Origin: Paenibacillus sonchi
GTDB taxonomy: Bacteria; Bacillota; Bacilli; Paenibacillales; Paenibacillaceae
DNA length: 64,000 nucleotides
Assembly: GCF_016772475.1 (NCBI RefSeq)
Contig: NZ_CP068595.1
Location: 5,332,001 to 5,396,000 of the forward strand
Direction: 5' to 3'
Below the pieces are notes generated by a model. That model saw only the letters and a list, made by a program, of their open reading frames with translations, was not told the DNA's origin and did not search any database. Below are positions 45,196 to 52,457 of this stretch, piece after piece (positions within the stretch are counted from its first letter, which is position 1; every line of letters begins with the position of its first letter). Made by a program: the position numbers and the translations under genes.

Positions 45196-45873
45196 ATGAA
45201 GAAAATATTAGTGGCCGACGATGATGTGAATATCCGCACGCTGCTGCGGCATGTGCTGACCAGGGAAGGGTATGCTGTGCTGGAGGCCGCCGACGGGCGT
45301 GAGGCCATGGGACTGATGAAAGGCAGTACTGTGGATTTGGCGGTTGTAGATGTGATGATGCCGTATATAGACGGGTTGGAGCTGTGCCAGCATATCCGGG
45401 AGACGTATGATATTCCGGTCATTCTGCTTACCGCACGGCAGCAGCTCAGCGACAAGGAGCAGGGGTATTTACGCGGGACGGATGATTATGTCACCAAGCC
45501 TTTTGAACCGGACGAATTGCTCTTTCGCATCAAAGCCTTGTTCCGCCGTTATTCTGTAGCCGCGAGTGACAAGATCCGCCTGAATTCTTTGGTGATTGAC
45601 CGGAAAAATTATGAGATCAGCGACGGCAACGATGTGCTTCTGCTGCCCGTAAAGGAATTTGAGCTGCTGGCCCAGCTTGCGGAGTACCCGGGACGGCTGT
45701 TCTCGCGCAGCGAGCTGATTGAGCTGATATGGGGTGCGGATTATGAGGGGGATGAGCGGACGGTCGATGTGCACATCAAACGCCTGCGCGACCGGTTCAG
45801 CGGATACAAAAATGATTTTACCATCCGCACAGTCCGGGGCATCGGCTATAAAGTCGAAACGGTGAGTCCATGA
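45196..45873 (+). CDS. hssR: Haem-responsive response regulator HssR
   Basis: A 225-residue OmpR-family regulator: receiver domain with phospho-acceptor Asp52 (VVDVMMP) and a winged HTH with ELIWGADYEGDERTVDVH. The strings SDKEQG, GTDDYVTKPFEPDEL and YEGDERTVDVHIKRLR are shared with S. aureus HssR. It is followed by the HssS-like kinase (4-nt overlap) and by HrtB and HrtA, the gene set that detoxifies haem. Start ATG 45196 has a GGGGAGTGAGAAGG region upstream. Confidence 0.9.
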   Translation: MKKILVADDDVNIRTLLRHVLTREGYAVLEAADGREAMGLMKGSTVDLAVVDVMMPYIDGLELCQHIRETYDIPVILLTARQQLSDKEQGYLRGTDDYVTKPFEPDELLFRIKALFRRYSVAASDKIRLNSLVIDRKNYEISDGNDVLLLPVKEFELLAQLAEYPGRLFSRSELIELIWGADYEGDERTVDVHIKRLRDRFSGYKNDFTIRTVRGIGYKVETVSP

Positions 45874-47246
45874 AGTCGCTGTATGTAAGAATGAGCCTGC
45901 TGTTCTGTTCCGTGATTGTAATCAGCAGCGTGCTGGGATTTCTCATCTCGAACGCCTACTATCAGGCCGCAATCAAACCAAAGAACGATGCCAAGCTCAC
46001 CAAAATGGCCATTGGCCTGCAGTCCTTTATTGAAGATCACCCGGATGCGGTTGAGGAATATCTGCTCAGTACGGCATCCCTGGGCTACAAGATGTATCTC
46101 TCCAATGACCAAGGCGATGAACGGTTCTATGGACTGCCTTTCCGCAAAAATGACCTGAAGGAAGGCGAGCTGCAAAAGGTGCTGGCAGGCAGCATCTACC
46201 ATGGAGTAGCGGATTTTCCGGGCAGGATGTTTATTACCGGCTTTTTTGACAATCAGCTCAGCAATACGATTGGTGTCCCTATACATATTCATGGCCAGCC
46301 CTACGCGCTGTTCATGCGTCCGGATGCTCAAGTGCAGTTTGGCGAGCTGCGGCTGTTTTTTGCGGTGCTGATTGCCGGTACAATTCTGTTCAGCCTGTGG
46401 TTTGTCCTGATCACGGTTTTTCATGTGGTGAGGCCGATCACCCGGTTAACAGAAGCCACCAAAAAAATCTCCAAGGGCAGGTACGATATCAAGCTTTACA
46501 CGGCCCGGCGTGATGAAATCGGCCAGCTTGCTTCCCACTTCATGAGCATGAGCCGGGAGCTGGAGCGGACGAACCGGGCGCGGCAGGAGTTTGTCGCCAA
46601 CGTCTCGCATGAGATCGAATCGCCGCTGACCTCCATTCAAGGGTTCGCCCACGCGCTGAAGGACGGCACACTTCCGGAGCAGCAGCGGATGGAGTACCTG
46701 TCCATCATTGATCAGGAGAGCCGGAGGCTGTCGGTGCTGAGCAAGCAGCTGCTGACCTTGTCTTCGCTCGATTATGACGAGAATGCGCTGGACCGCAAAA
46801 GCATTGAACTCCGGGCGCAGCTCCGCCAGGTGCTGCAGATTATGGAGTGGCGGCTGACAGAGAAGGAGCTGGCGGTGCGGCTGCATGTGGCGGATATTAC
46901 CCTCCAGGGGGATGCCAATTTGCTCTATCAGGTATGGATGAATCTTTTGTCCAATGCAATAAAATATACCCAAACCGGCGGGACAATTGCAATCTCGGCG
47001 AAAGCTGAGAATCAGCACTGCATTGTTACCGTTACGGATAATGGCGAAGGCATTCCGGCGGATCAGCTGCCGATGATCTTCGACCGGTTCTACAAAGTGG
47101 ACCGGGCACGCACACGCGACAGCAACAGCAGCGGCCTGGGATTATCCATTGTGCGCAAAATTATCGAGGTTCACGGCGGCACCGTTGAGGCAACGAGCAC
47201 AGTAGGGGAAGGAACAACCTTTACGGTGACGCTGCCGCTTCTGTAA
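45870..47246 (+). CDS. hssS: Haem sensor histidine kinase HssS
   Basis: A 458-residue membrane kinase with a first membrane helix (~10-30), extracytoplasmic sensor (~32-160), second helix (~162-186), HAMP (~187-240), DHp with phospho-accepting His247 (FVANVSHEIESPL) and a CA domain (N box NLLSNAIKYT, G box DNGEGIP, SSGLGLSIV). The short extracytoplasmic loop fits HssS. It is translationally coupled with hssR. Confidence 0.9.
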   Translation: MKSLYVRMSLLFCSVIVISSVLGFLISNAYYQAAIKPKNDAKLTKMAIGLQSFIEDHPDAVEEYLLSTASLGYKMYLSNDQGDERFYGLPFRKNDLKEGELQKVLAGSIYHGVADFPGRMFITGFFDNQLSNTIGVPIHIHGQPYALFMRPDAQVQFGELRLFFAVLIAGTILFSLWFVLITVFHVVRPITRLTEATKKISKGRYDIKLYTARRDEIGQLASHFMSMSRELERTNRARQEFVANVSHEIESPLTSIQGFAHALKDGTLPEQQRMEYLSIIDQESRRLSVLSKQLLTLSSLDYDENALDRKSIELRAQLRQVLQIMEWRLTEKELAVRLHVADITLQGDANLLYQVWMNLLSNAIKYTQTGGTIAISAKAENQHCIVTVTDNGEGIPADQLPMIFDRFYKVDRARTRDSNSSGLGLSIVRKIIEVHGGTVEATSTVGEGTTFTVTLPLL

Positions 47247-47252
47247 TTTATT

Positions 47253-47272
47253 ATTCATACTCCGTTCATTTT
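47253..47272 (+). promoter_or_regulatory. HssR box upstream of hrtB
   Basis: ATTCATACT-CC-GTTCATTTT is a 9-N2-9 direct repeat resembling the published S. aureus hrtAB element GTTCATATT-N2-GTTCATATT (7/9 and 8/9 matches). It sits between hssS and hrtB, 43 nt before the hrtB start. Confidence 0.7.
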
Positions 47273-47315
47273 CACCTTCTAAACTGTGGATATACAGATT
47301 AGAAGGAGTGGTTAT

Positions 47316-48434
47316 ATGTTTTTGGCATTAAGGGAGATGAGGCACTCCAAAGCACGGTACAGCCTCATTATAGTCATAATGCTCCTGGTTTCGTTCCTGG
47401 TCCTGTTCGTGACCGGATTGGCCAGAGGCCTGGCGTATGCCAATATCTCTGCAGTGGAAAATATGCCCGCAAATTATTACGCTGTACAAAAAGATGCAGA
47501 TCATGCATTCAGACGTTCCCAGTTGAATGAAACCGAGCTTTCTGCCGCCCGTTCGATTGCAGGGGAGCAGAGTGCCGCCCCCTTGGCGGTGCAGATGAGT
47601 ACGATAACGGCAGATAAGGTGGATGTAAAGGCGGATGTCACCTTTTTTGCTGTAGATATGAACGGAATGCTGGCACCCAAAGTGACTCAAGGAACGGAAA
47701 TCACTAACGAGACTCAGGGCAGTGTTGTGGCAGATTCAAAGCTCAAAGAGTCAGGGGTGACCATCGGCAGTACGATCAAGGATCAGGCTTCCGGGTTGAC
47801 CTTCAAGGTTGCGGGCTTTGTGGACGACAATTCTTACAGCCATACTCCTGTTGTCTATATCAACACACTGGATTGGAAAGCTATGAGACAAGGCTTCGGA
47901 CAGAGCGGCAAGGATGCAGAGACTGTTCCTTATAATGTGATTGCGCTGAAGATTGACTCAGCCCAAGCCTCCGATATCACGGAAAAGCTGGGGAATGTGG
48001 AGGTCATTACGCAAAAGCAGGCGATTGCCAGCATCCCCGGCTACTCCGCCGAGCAGAATTCTCTGCTGATGATGATTGTGTTCCTGTTCGTTATTGCTGC
48101 ATTTGTGCTTGCCGTATTCTTCTATGTCATCACGATCCAGAAGACCAGCCAGTTCGGCATCCTGAAGGCGATGGGCACCAAGATGTCGTACCTGGCCTGG
48201 AGCGTAGTCGGTCAGGTGTTGATCCTCTCGGTAGCCAGTCTTGCGGTCAGTCTGCTGCTGACCTTTGGGATGAATATGGGCCTGCCGGATTCGATGCCCT
48301 TCCAGCTGGAAGGCCAAACCATCCTGCTGACTTGTGTGCTGTTCGTCGGAATGTCACTGCTGGGCTCGCTGATTTCTGTAGCCAGAGTGGCGAGAGTTGA
48401 CGCTTTGGAAGCAATAGGGAGGGCTGGAGCATGA
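47316..48434 (+). CDS. hrtB: Haem exporter permease HrtB
   Basis: A 372-residue FtsX-type permease: N-terminal helix (~15-38), extracytoplasmic domain (~40-250), three C-terminal helices (~255-365), and the ending RVARVDALEAIGRAGA. FFYVITIQKTSQFGILKAMG and the N-terminal REMRHSKARYSLI follow S. aureus HrtB closely by eye. ATG 47316 follows AGAAGGAGTGG; the in-frame upstream TTG/GTG-type starts are less likely. It overlaps hrtA by 4 nt. Confidence 0.9.
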   Translation: MFLALREMRHSKARYSLIIVIMLLVSFLVLFVTGLARGLAYANISAVENMPANYYAVQKDADHAFRRSQLNETELSAARSIAGEQSAAPLAVQMSTITADKVDVKADVTFFAVDMNGMLAPKVTQGTEITNETQGSVVADSKLKESGVTIGSTIKDQASGLTFKVAGFVDDNSYSHTPVVYINTLDWKAMRQGFGQSGKDAETVPYNVIALKIDSAQASDITEKLGNVEVITQKQAIASIPGYSAEQNSLLMMIVFLFVIAAFVLAVFFYVITIQKTSQFGILKAMGTKMSYLAWSVVGQVLILSVASLAVSLLLTFGMNMGLPDSMPFQLEGQTILLTCVLFVGMSLLGSLISVARVARVDALEAIGRAGA

Positions 48435-49111
48435 GTACTGCAAAGTTAATGATGAAGCAAGTGACACAAACCTACGGCGACGGCGACGGAGCCATGACCG
48501 TACTGAATCAGCTAGACTTTACGGTGAATGAAGGGGAGTTTGTTGCTGTACTGGGACCATCGGGCTCCGGCAAAAGCACCTTCCTCTCCGCAGCCGGTGC
48601 GCTGCTGACTCCGACCAGCGGGGAAATCTTCATCGATGGAGAGCCGCTGAGCCATAAGGACAAGAGCGCACTGACCGAGCTGCGGCTGCGCAAGATCGGC
48701 TTTATGTTCCAGAGTGCACAGCTGCTGCCTTACCTGAAAGTGGAGGAACAGCTGTTGTACGTGGCTAAGCTGGCGAAGCTAAGTACCAAGGAAGCGAAGG
48801 AGCGGTCCTCCTATCTGTTAAAGCGGCTGGAGATTTGGGAGCGGCGGAACCATTATCCCGAAAAGCTCTCCGGCGGGCAGAAGCAGCGCGTGGCGATTGC
48901 GAGAGCGTGGATGAACAAGCCGGCGATCCTCTTCGCCGACGAGCCGACGGCCAGCCTGGATTTCAACCGCGGCCGCGAGGTGGTGCGGATGATCGCGGAC
49001 GAGGTGACAAGCGAAGGCAAAGCTGCGGTCATGGTGACCCACGACGAGCGGATGCTGGACTGGTGCGACCGGGTGTACCATCTGCAGGAGGGTGTGCTGG
49101 TTAAGCAGTAA
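48431..49111 (+). CDS. hrtA: Haem exporter ATPase HrtA
   Basis: A 226-residue ABC ATPase: Walker A GPSGSGKST, Q-loop FMFQSAQLLPYLKVEEQ, signature LSGGQKQRVAIARAW, Walker B ILFADEPTASLD, switch VMVTHDERML. The LLPYLKVEEQL and ADEPTASLDFNRG strings are close to S. aureus HrtA. Order hssR-hssS-hrtB-hrtA in one direction makes this a self-contained haem sensing and efflux unit. Confidence 0.92.
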   Translation: MSTAKLMMKQVTQTYGDGDGAMTVLNQLDFTVNEGEFVAVLGPSGSGKSTFLSAAGALLTPTSGEIFIDGEPLSHKDKSALTELRLRKIGFMFQSAQLLPYLKVEEQLLYVAKLAKLSTKEAKERSSYLLKRLEIWERRNHYPEKLSGGQKQRVAIARAWMNKPAILFADEPTASLDFNRGREVVRMIADEVTSEGKAAVMVTHDERMLDWCDRVYHLQEGVLVKQ

Positions 49112-49161
49112 CGGGTGAATTAGCTGAGTCTCAGACCGCTCGCGGGGAGACTTTTATAAAT

Positions 49162-49198
49162 AACAGATTCTGCCTTGATAGAGGGGGATCTGTTTTTT
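49162..49198 (+). terminator. Rho-independent terminator of the hss-hrt cluster
   Basis: AACAGAT (49162-49168) pairs with ATCTGTT (49188-49194), followed by a T run. Confidence 0.78.
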
Positions 49199-49271
49199 TG
49201 TCTAGATTACATATATACCATTCCCGGCATCAATAAATAATAAATGGATGCTTATTTTTGATTTTTCATAT

Positions 49272-49321
49272 TTGCCAATAAAACTTGGGGTAGTATAATG
49301 ATTTTACCAAGTTTTATTGGC
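49272..49321 (+). promoter_or_regulatory. Promoter embedded in a 15-bp perfect inverted repeat
   Basis: GCCAATAAAACTTGG (49274-49288) and its exact complement CCAAGTTTTATTGGC (49307-49321) flank a TATAAT (49294-49299). TTGCCA (49272-49277) is a -35 with a 16-nt spacer. The arms cover the -35 and the start region, fitting autorepression by the XRE protein encoded just downstream. Confidence 0.7.
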
Positions 49322-49353
49322 ATGATTTTGTCAATCTGTGAGGAGGGTTTTTT

Positions 49354-49671
49354 ATGAAAAAAGAAGAAATATTACAAAAAAGCAGAGAAGAGAAAAAGGA
49401 CGAAGGCAAGGAATTTATTTTCAATAAAGGAAGAAAAAGCGGAGTTATCGGCATGGTAATCATGTTTGGCATTTTAGCTGTTTTCAACTTGTATAATGAT
49501 CGCCATGAAACAACTTCTGCATTAATAGCCATGTTTTTCGGATATCTGGGCAGTGAAAGTTTTGGGATTTATACATTAACTAATAAAAAAATGGATTTAC
49601 TCAAAACCGTTATAGGATGTATTTTAAGTATTTCCTTTTTAGTGTTGTATTTTAACGGGGTGAGAAATTAG
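49354..49671 (+). CDS. Small membrane protein, DUF6442-like
   Basis: A 105-residue protein with a charged N-terminal helix rich in Lys/Glu (1-30) and three hydrophobic segments (~32-45, 55-72, 82-100). It matches the small membrane proteins commonly paired with XRE regulators in Firmicutes. GAGGAGGG lies upstream. The stop is one base before the XRE start. Function unknown; a two-gene, toxin-antitoxin-like or stress module is possible but not shown. Confidence 0.75.
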   Translation: MKKEEILQKSREEKKDEGKEFIFNKGRKSGVIGMVIMFGILAVFNLYNDRHETTSALIAMFFGYLGSESFGIYTLTNKKMDLLKTVIGCILSISFLVLYFNGVRN

Positions 49672-49672
49672 T

Positions 49673-49879
49673 ATGAGCGAACCTTTAGTTTTAAAAAATA
49701 ATCTCCGGAAAGCAAGAAGCGAACACAATTTATCGCAGACACAATTGGCAGAAATGGTTGGCGTTTCAAGAAATACGATAAGTTCTATAGAAACGGGGCA
49801 GTTTAACCCTACAGCAAAATTGGCTTTGATTATATGTATTGCACTGGACAAAAAATTCGAAGAAATGTTTTATTTTTAG
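49673..49879 (+). CDS. XRE family HTH regulator
   Basis: A 68-residue Cro/C1-type DNA-binding protein with only the HTH domain: LRKARSEHNLSQTQLAEMVG and the recognition helix SRNTISSIETGQFNP, ending LDKKFEEMFYF. It is coupled to the membrane-protein gene (1-nt gap). It probably binds the long inverted repeat at the operon promoter. Confidence 0.9.
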   Translation: MSEPLVLKNNLRKARSEHNLSQTQLAEMVGVSRNTISSIETGQFNPTAKLALIICIALDKKFEEMFYF

Positions 49880-49944
49880 GAAATAAATTGAAATACTTGC
49901 TTCTGCATAGAGGCCTCTGATATATGGAAGGCACTCCAACTTCC

Positions 49945-49969
49945 TTGCTCAGCAGCAGATTTCGTTGCT
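49945..49969 (+). promoter_or_regulatory. Repeated regulatory motif, copy 1 (before GH74-like gene)
   Basis: TTGCT-N13-CGTTG(CT), starting 92 nt before the gene at 50037. Same spacing as the copies at 52331 and 55514. The two TTGCT-type halves start 20 bp apart. Confidence 0.55.
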
Positions 49970-50036
49970 CCCGGGGATGCACGTAAACGCAGCACCAAGG
50001 TAAGCTTAAGAAGAATCAAGGAAGGGGGAAGGGAAT

Positions 50037-52307
50037 GTGGCTGGGATTCCGTCCGAAACCGGGCAGGTCTGGTCACCGGCCTCGCTGGGCGGTGGCGGTT
50101 ATATCACGGGATTGCTTCAGCATCCCGTACAAAGCGGAGTCCTGTATGCCCGCTGTGATGTGGCGGGCGTCTTCGCCAGCCTCGATGGCGGCTTCACCTG
50201 GGAGGCGCGGAACGGCGGGCTGGGCAAGGCTTATCACCACCAGGTGCAGAGCTTTGCCATTAGTCCGCACCGACCGGAGGTGTTGTACCGCTGCTCCGGG
50301 GAGGTGCGGAGCCGTACCTTCTACGGCTCAGTACACAAGTCAGCCGACGGCGGGCACACCTGGAGAGAGGTGTGTACGGGGATGGGCTTTTACGGCAACG
50401 GGCCGACCCGGATGTACGGGGAAGTCATCGCAGTAGACCCCTACCACCCGGAGGTCGTAGCTGCCGGGGGGTACACCGGCGGCTTATGGATCAGCCGGGA
50501 TGAAGGGGAGACCTGGAAGCGGACTCCGCTGCCGGAGGAACGGTACGGTTGTGTCGCTTTTCATCCGGGCATACCGGGAATGCTGTATGCCGGAACCATA
50601 AGCGATGAGGATCTGAATATGGACTACGCCGAGACAGGCGAAGGAGGAGTGCTGGGGCTGCTTCAGGACCTGCCCCGGGGGAACGCAGGCAGGCTGTATG
50701 CCAGCAGCGATCTGGGGGACACCTGGATTCTGCTGCATGAAGGCCCAAGCTTTGCCGAGCTGGCCTTTGATACCCGCGATCCGCAGCGGCTGATGGCAGC
50801 CTGCATCTGGAACGGCATTTGCAGCAGCCCGGATGGCGGGGGGACCTGGCAGACTGATATGGCCGGACTGCCGGAAGCCGGACAAAGATACGGCACGGTT
50901 GTGCAGGACAGCCATCAGCCGCAGCGGTGGTATACAGCCCCTGATGTCCGTCCGTATATGAAGGCGGTTCCCCCGGTTCCGCTGTATGTATCCGGATTAG
51001 CCGACAGCGAGTGCGGGGTATGGCAGCTCCTCCGGCAGCATAACGATGAGGATCTGAGCGGGTTCCCGGACTATATGGATCACTTCGGCAGCGGATCACG
51101 GGCGGCGGCGGCCGGATGGGCGATATCCACAATTATCGCTGACCGGTTCATCGAAGACCGGCTCTATCTGACCAACTGGTACGGCGTTGCCGTCAGTTCA
51201 GACGGCGGGAGAACCTGGTGTGCAGGTCAGTTTCGCGGGCTGGAAACAACATGCATGGAGGCGGTCGCCGCAGCGAAGCGGCAGCCGGGCACATTCTGTG
51301 TGACGATGGCTGATCATCCGCCAAAGGTAACGGAGGATGGCGGCCGAAGCTTTTGGAATCTTCCGGGTATCCCCGGTTATTCAGGGAGTACTGCTGCTGT
51401 AATTTCCCGGTCAGACCCCCGCCGCTATCTCTACGGATTAGTGGGTCACGGGAGGACCGCCTGCATTGCCGTCCATCGTGACGCCGGAGAGAAGGCTTCA
51501 ACCGTACTGCCGCTCGGGACCGGATTGTTTGTGCAAGCTTTGCGGGAGGACGGAGTGAAGAGCGGGAGCTTTTATGCTTATGTGGATGGTCCGGTAGCTT
51601 CAGGAGCTGGTATCTACCGGTCCATTGATGACGGAATGACCTGGGAGCAAACCGCTTTTCGTCCTCCGTCTTACATGGATACCATTCCGCATCACAAGAC
51701 CTGGATCGAAGCCGAATTGCTCTCCGTCGTGGTCTACCAGGTCAAAAATGCCTGCGGGGCCAATCAATTGCTGGCTGCAAGCCCGTTTCACCAAGGCCGG
51801 ATACTGGTAGGCGAATGGACCGAAGGGATTTGGGAATCACGCGATGGCGGTGACACGTGGAAGTCCATCGGTGAAGGACTGCCGTTTCAGCGCAGCGGCC
51901 CTGCTTCCGTACTGAACGCTATAGCCTATTCAACAATTCACCCCGATCGGATGTATGCAGGATTCATCTCAGAAGGCCTGTGGCACAGCAGCAATGGCGG
52001 ACGGACCTGGAGCAAGCTGTATCCGCACATAGAAGGTGAGGTTTTCAATGTCTCGGCATTGGCCGTAGGCGCGGATGATGAAGGAGAAGATCTTTTGCTT
52101 CTGGCCAGTGAACCGATGGTGGTCAACGGTACGGACTCACAGGTTGTATACAGCCGGGATGGCGGCTGCAGCTGGCAGGCTTGGGAGCAGTCCGGGATTG
52201 GCGCAGTGCGCTGGAAGGGAATGGCCTTCGATTGTGAGGGCAGACAGGTGCTTGGCGTGACCTGCGGGAACGGAGCCTTTCATATGCGCCTGGCGGACAA
52301 AATATAA
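50037..52307 (+). CDS. GH74-like tandem beta-propeller protein, cytoplasmic
   Basis: A 756-residue protein with repeated SxDGGxTW-type blade motifs (SLDGGFTWEA, SADGGHTWRE, SRDEGETWKR, SSDGGRTWCA, SIDDGMTWEQ, SRDGGDTWKS, SSNGGRTWSK). The opening GGGGYITGLLQHP and LYARCDVAGVF are characteristic of GH74 xyloglucanases. No signal peptide is present, so unlike typical GH74 enzymes it should act inside the cell, perhaps on imported oligosaccharides. The general acid/base Asp residues could not be placed with certainty. The GTG start after GGGGGAAGGG is in the long frame. Confidence 0.75.
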   Translation: MAGIPSETGQVWSPASLGGGGYITGLLQHPVQSGVLYARCDVAGVFASLDGGFTWEARNGGLGKAYHHQVQSFAISPHRPEVLYRCSGEVRSRTFYGSVHKSADGGHTWREVCTGMGFYGNGPTRMYGEVIAVDPYHPEVVAAGGYTGGLWISRDEGETWKRTPLPEERYGCVAFHPGIPGMLYAGTISDEDLNMDYAETGEGGVLGLLQDLPRGNAGRLYASSDLGDTWILLHEGPSFAELAFDTRDPQRLMAACIWNGICSSPDGGGTWQTDMAGLPEAGQRYGTVVQDSHQPQRWYTAPDVRPYMKAVPPVPLYVSGLADSECGVWQLLRQHNDEDLSGFPDYMDHFGSGSRAAAAGWAISTIIADRFIEDRLYLTNWYGVAVSSDGGRTWCAGQFRGLETTCMEAVAAAKRQPGTFCVTMADHPPKVTEDGGRSFWNLPGIPGYSGSTAAVISRSDPRRYLYGLVGHGRTACIAVHRDAGEKASTVLPLGTGLFVQALREDGVKSGSFYAYVDGPVASGAGIYRSIDDGMTWEQTAFRPPSYMDTIPHHKTWIEAELLSVVVYQVKNACGANQLLAASPFHQGRILVGEWTEGIWESRDGGDTWKSIGEGLPFQRSGPASVLNAIAYSTIHPDRMYAGFISEGLWHSSNGGRTWSKLYPHIEGEVFNVSALAVGADDEGEDLLLLASEPMVVNGTDSQVVYSRDGGCSWQAWEQSGIGAVRWKGMAFDCEGRQVLGVTCGNGAFHMRLADKI

Positions 52308-52330
52308 AATGGCACAAATTCCGGACATCG

Positions 52331-52355
52331 TTGCTGCAGCATAGTTTTCGTTGCT
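52331..52355 (+). promoter_or_regulatory. Repeated regulatory motif, copy 2 (before GH26 gene)
   Basis: TTGCT-N13-CGTTGCT; a TTGTTG/TACATT promoter pair (18-nt spacer) follows at about 52365-52394. Confidence 0.55.
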
Positions 52356-52377
52356 GCTGTACCTTGTTGAATTTTGT

Positions 52378-52391
52378 GGAAACCGCTTACA
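52378..52391 (+). promoter_or_regulatory. cre-like / LacI-type operator
   Basis: GGAAACCGCTTACA fits the cre pattern with two mismatches and overlaps the putative -10 of the GH26 gene. Catabolite control is inferred. Confidence 0.4.
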
Positions 52392-52457
52392 TTGAAGGTG
52401 CCGGACGACATTATTGTCGTAATTCCACCGGCGTATGTGAGTGGAGGCCTGATTGAA

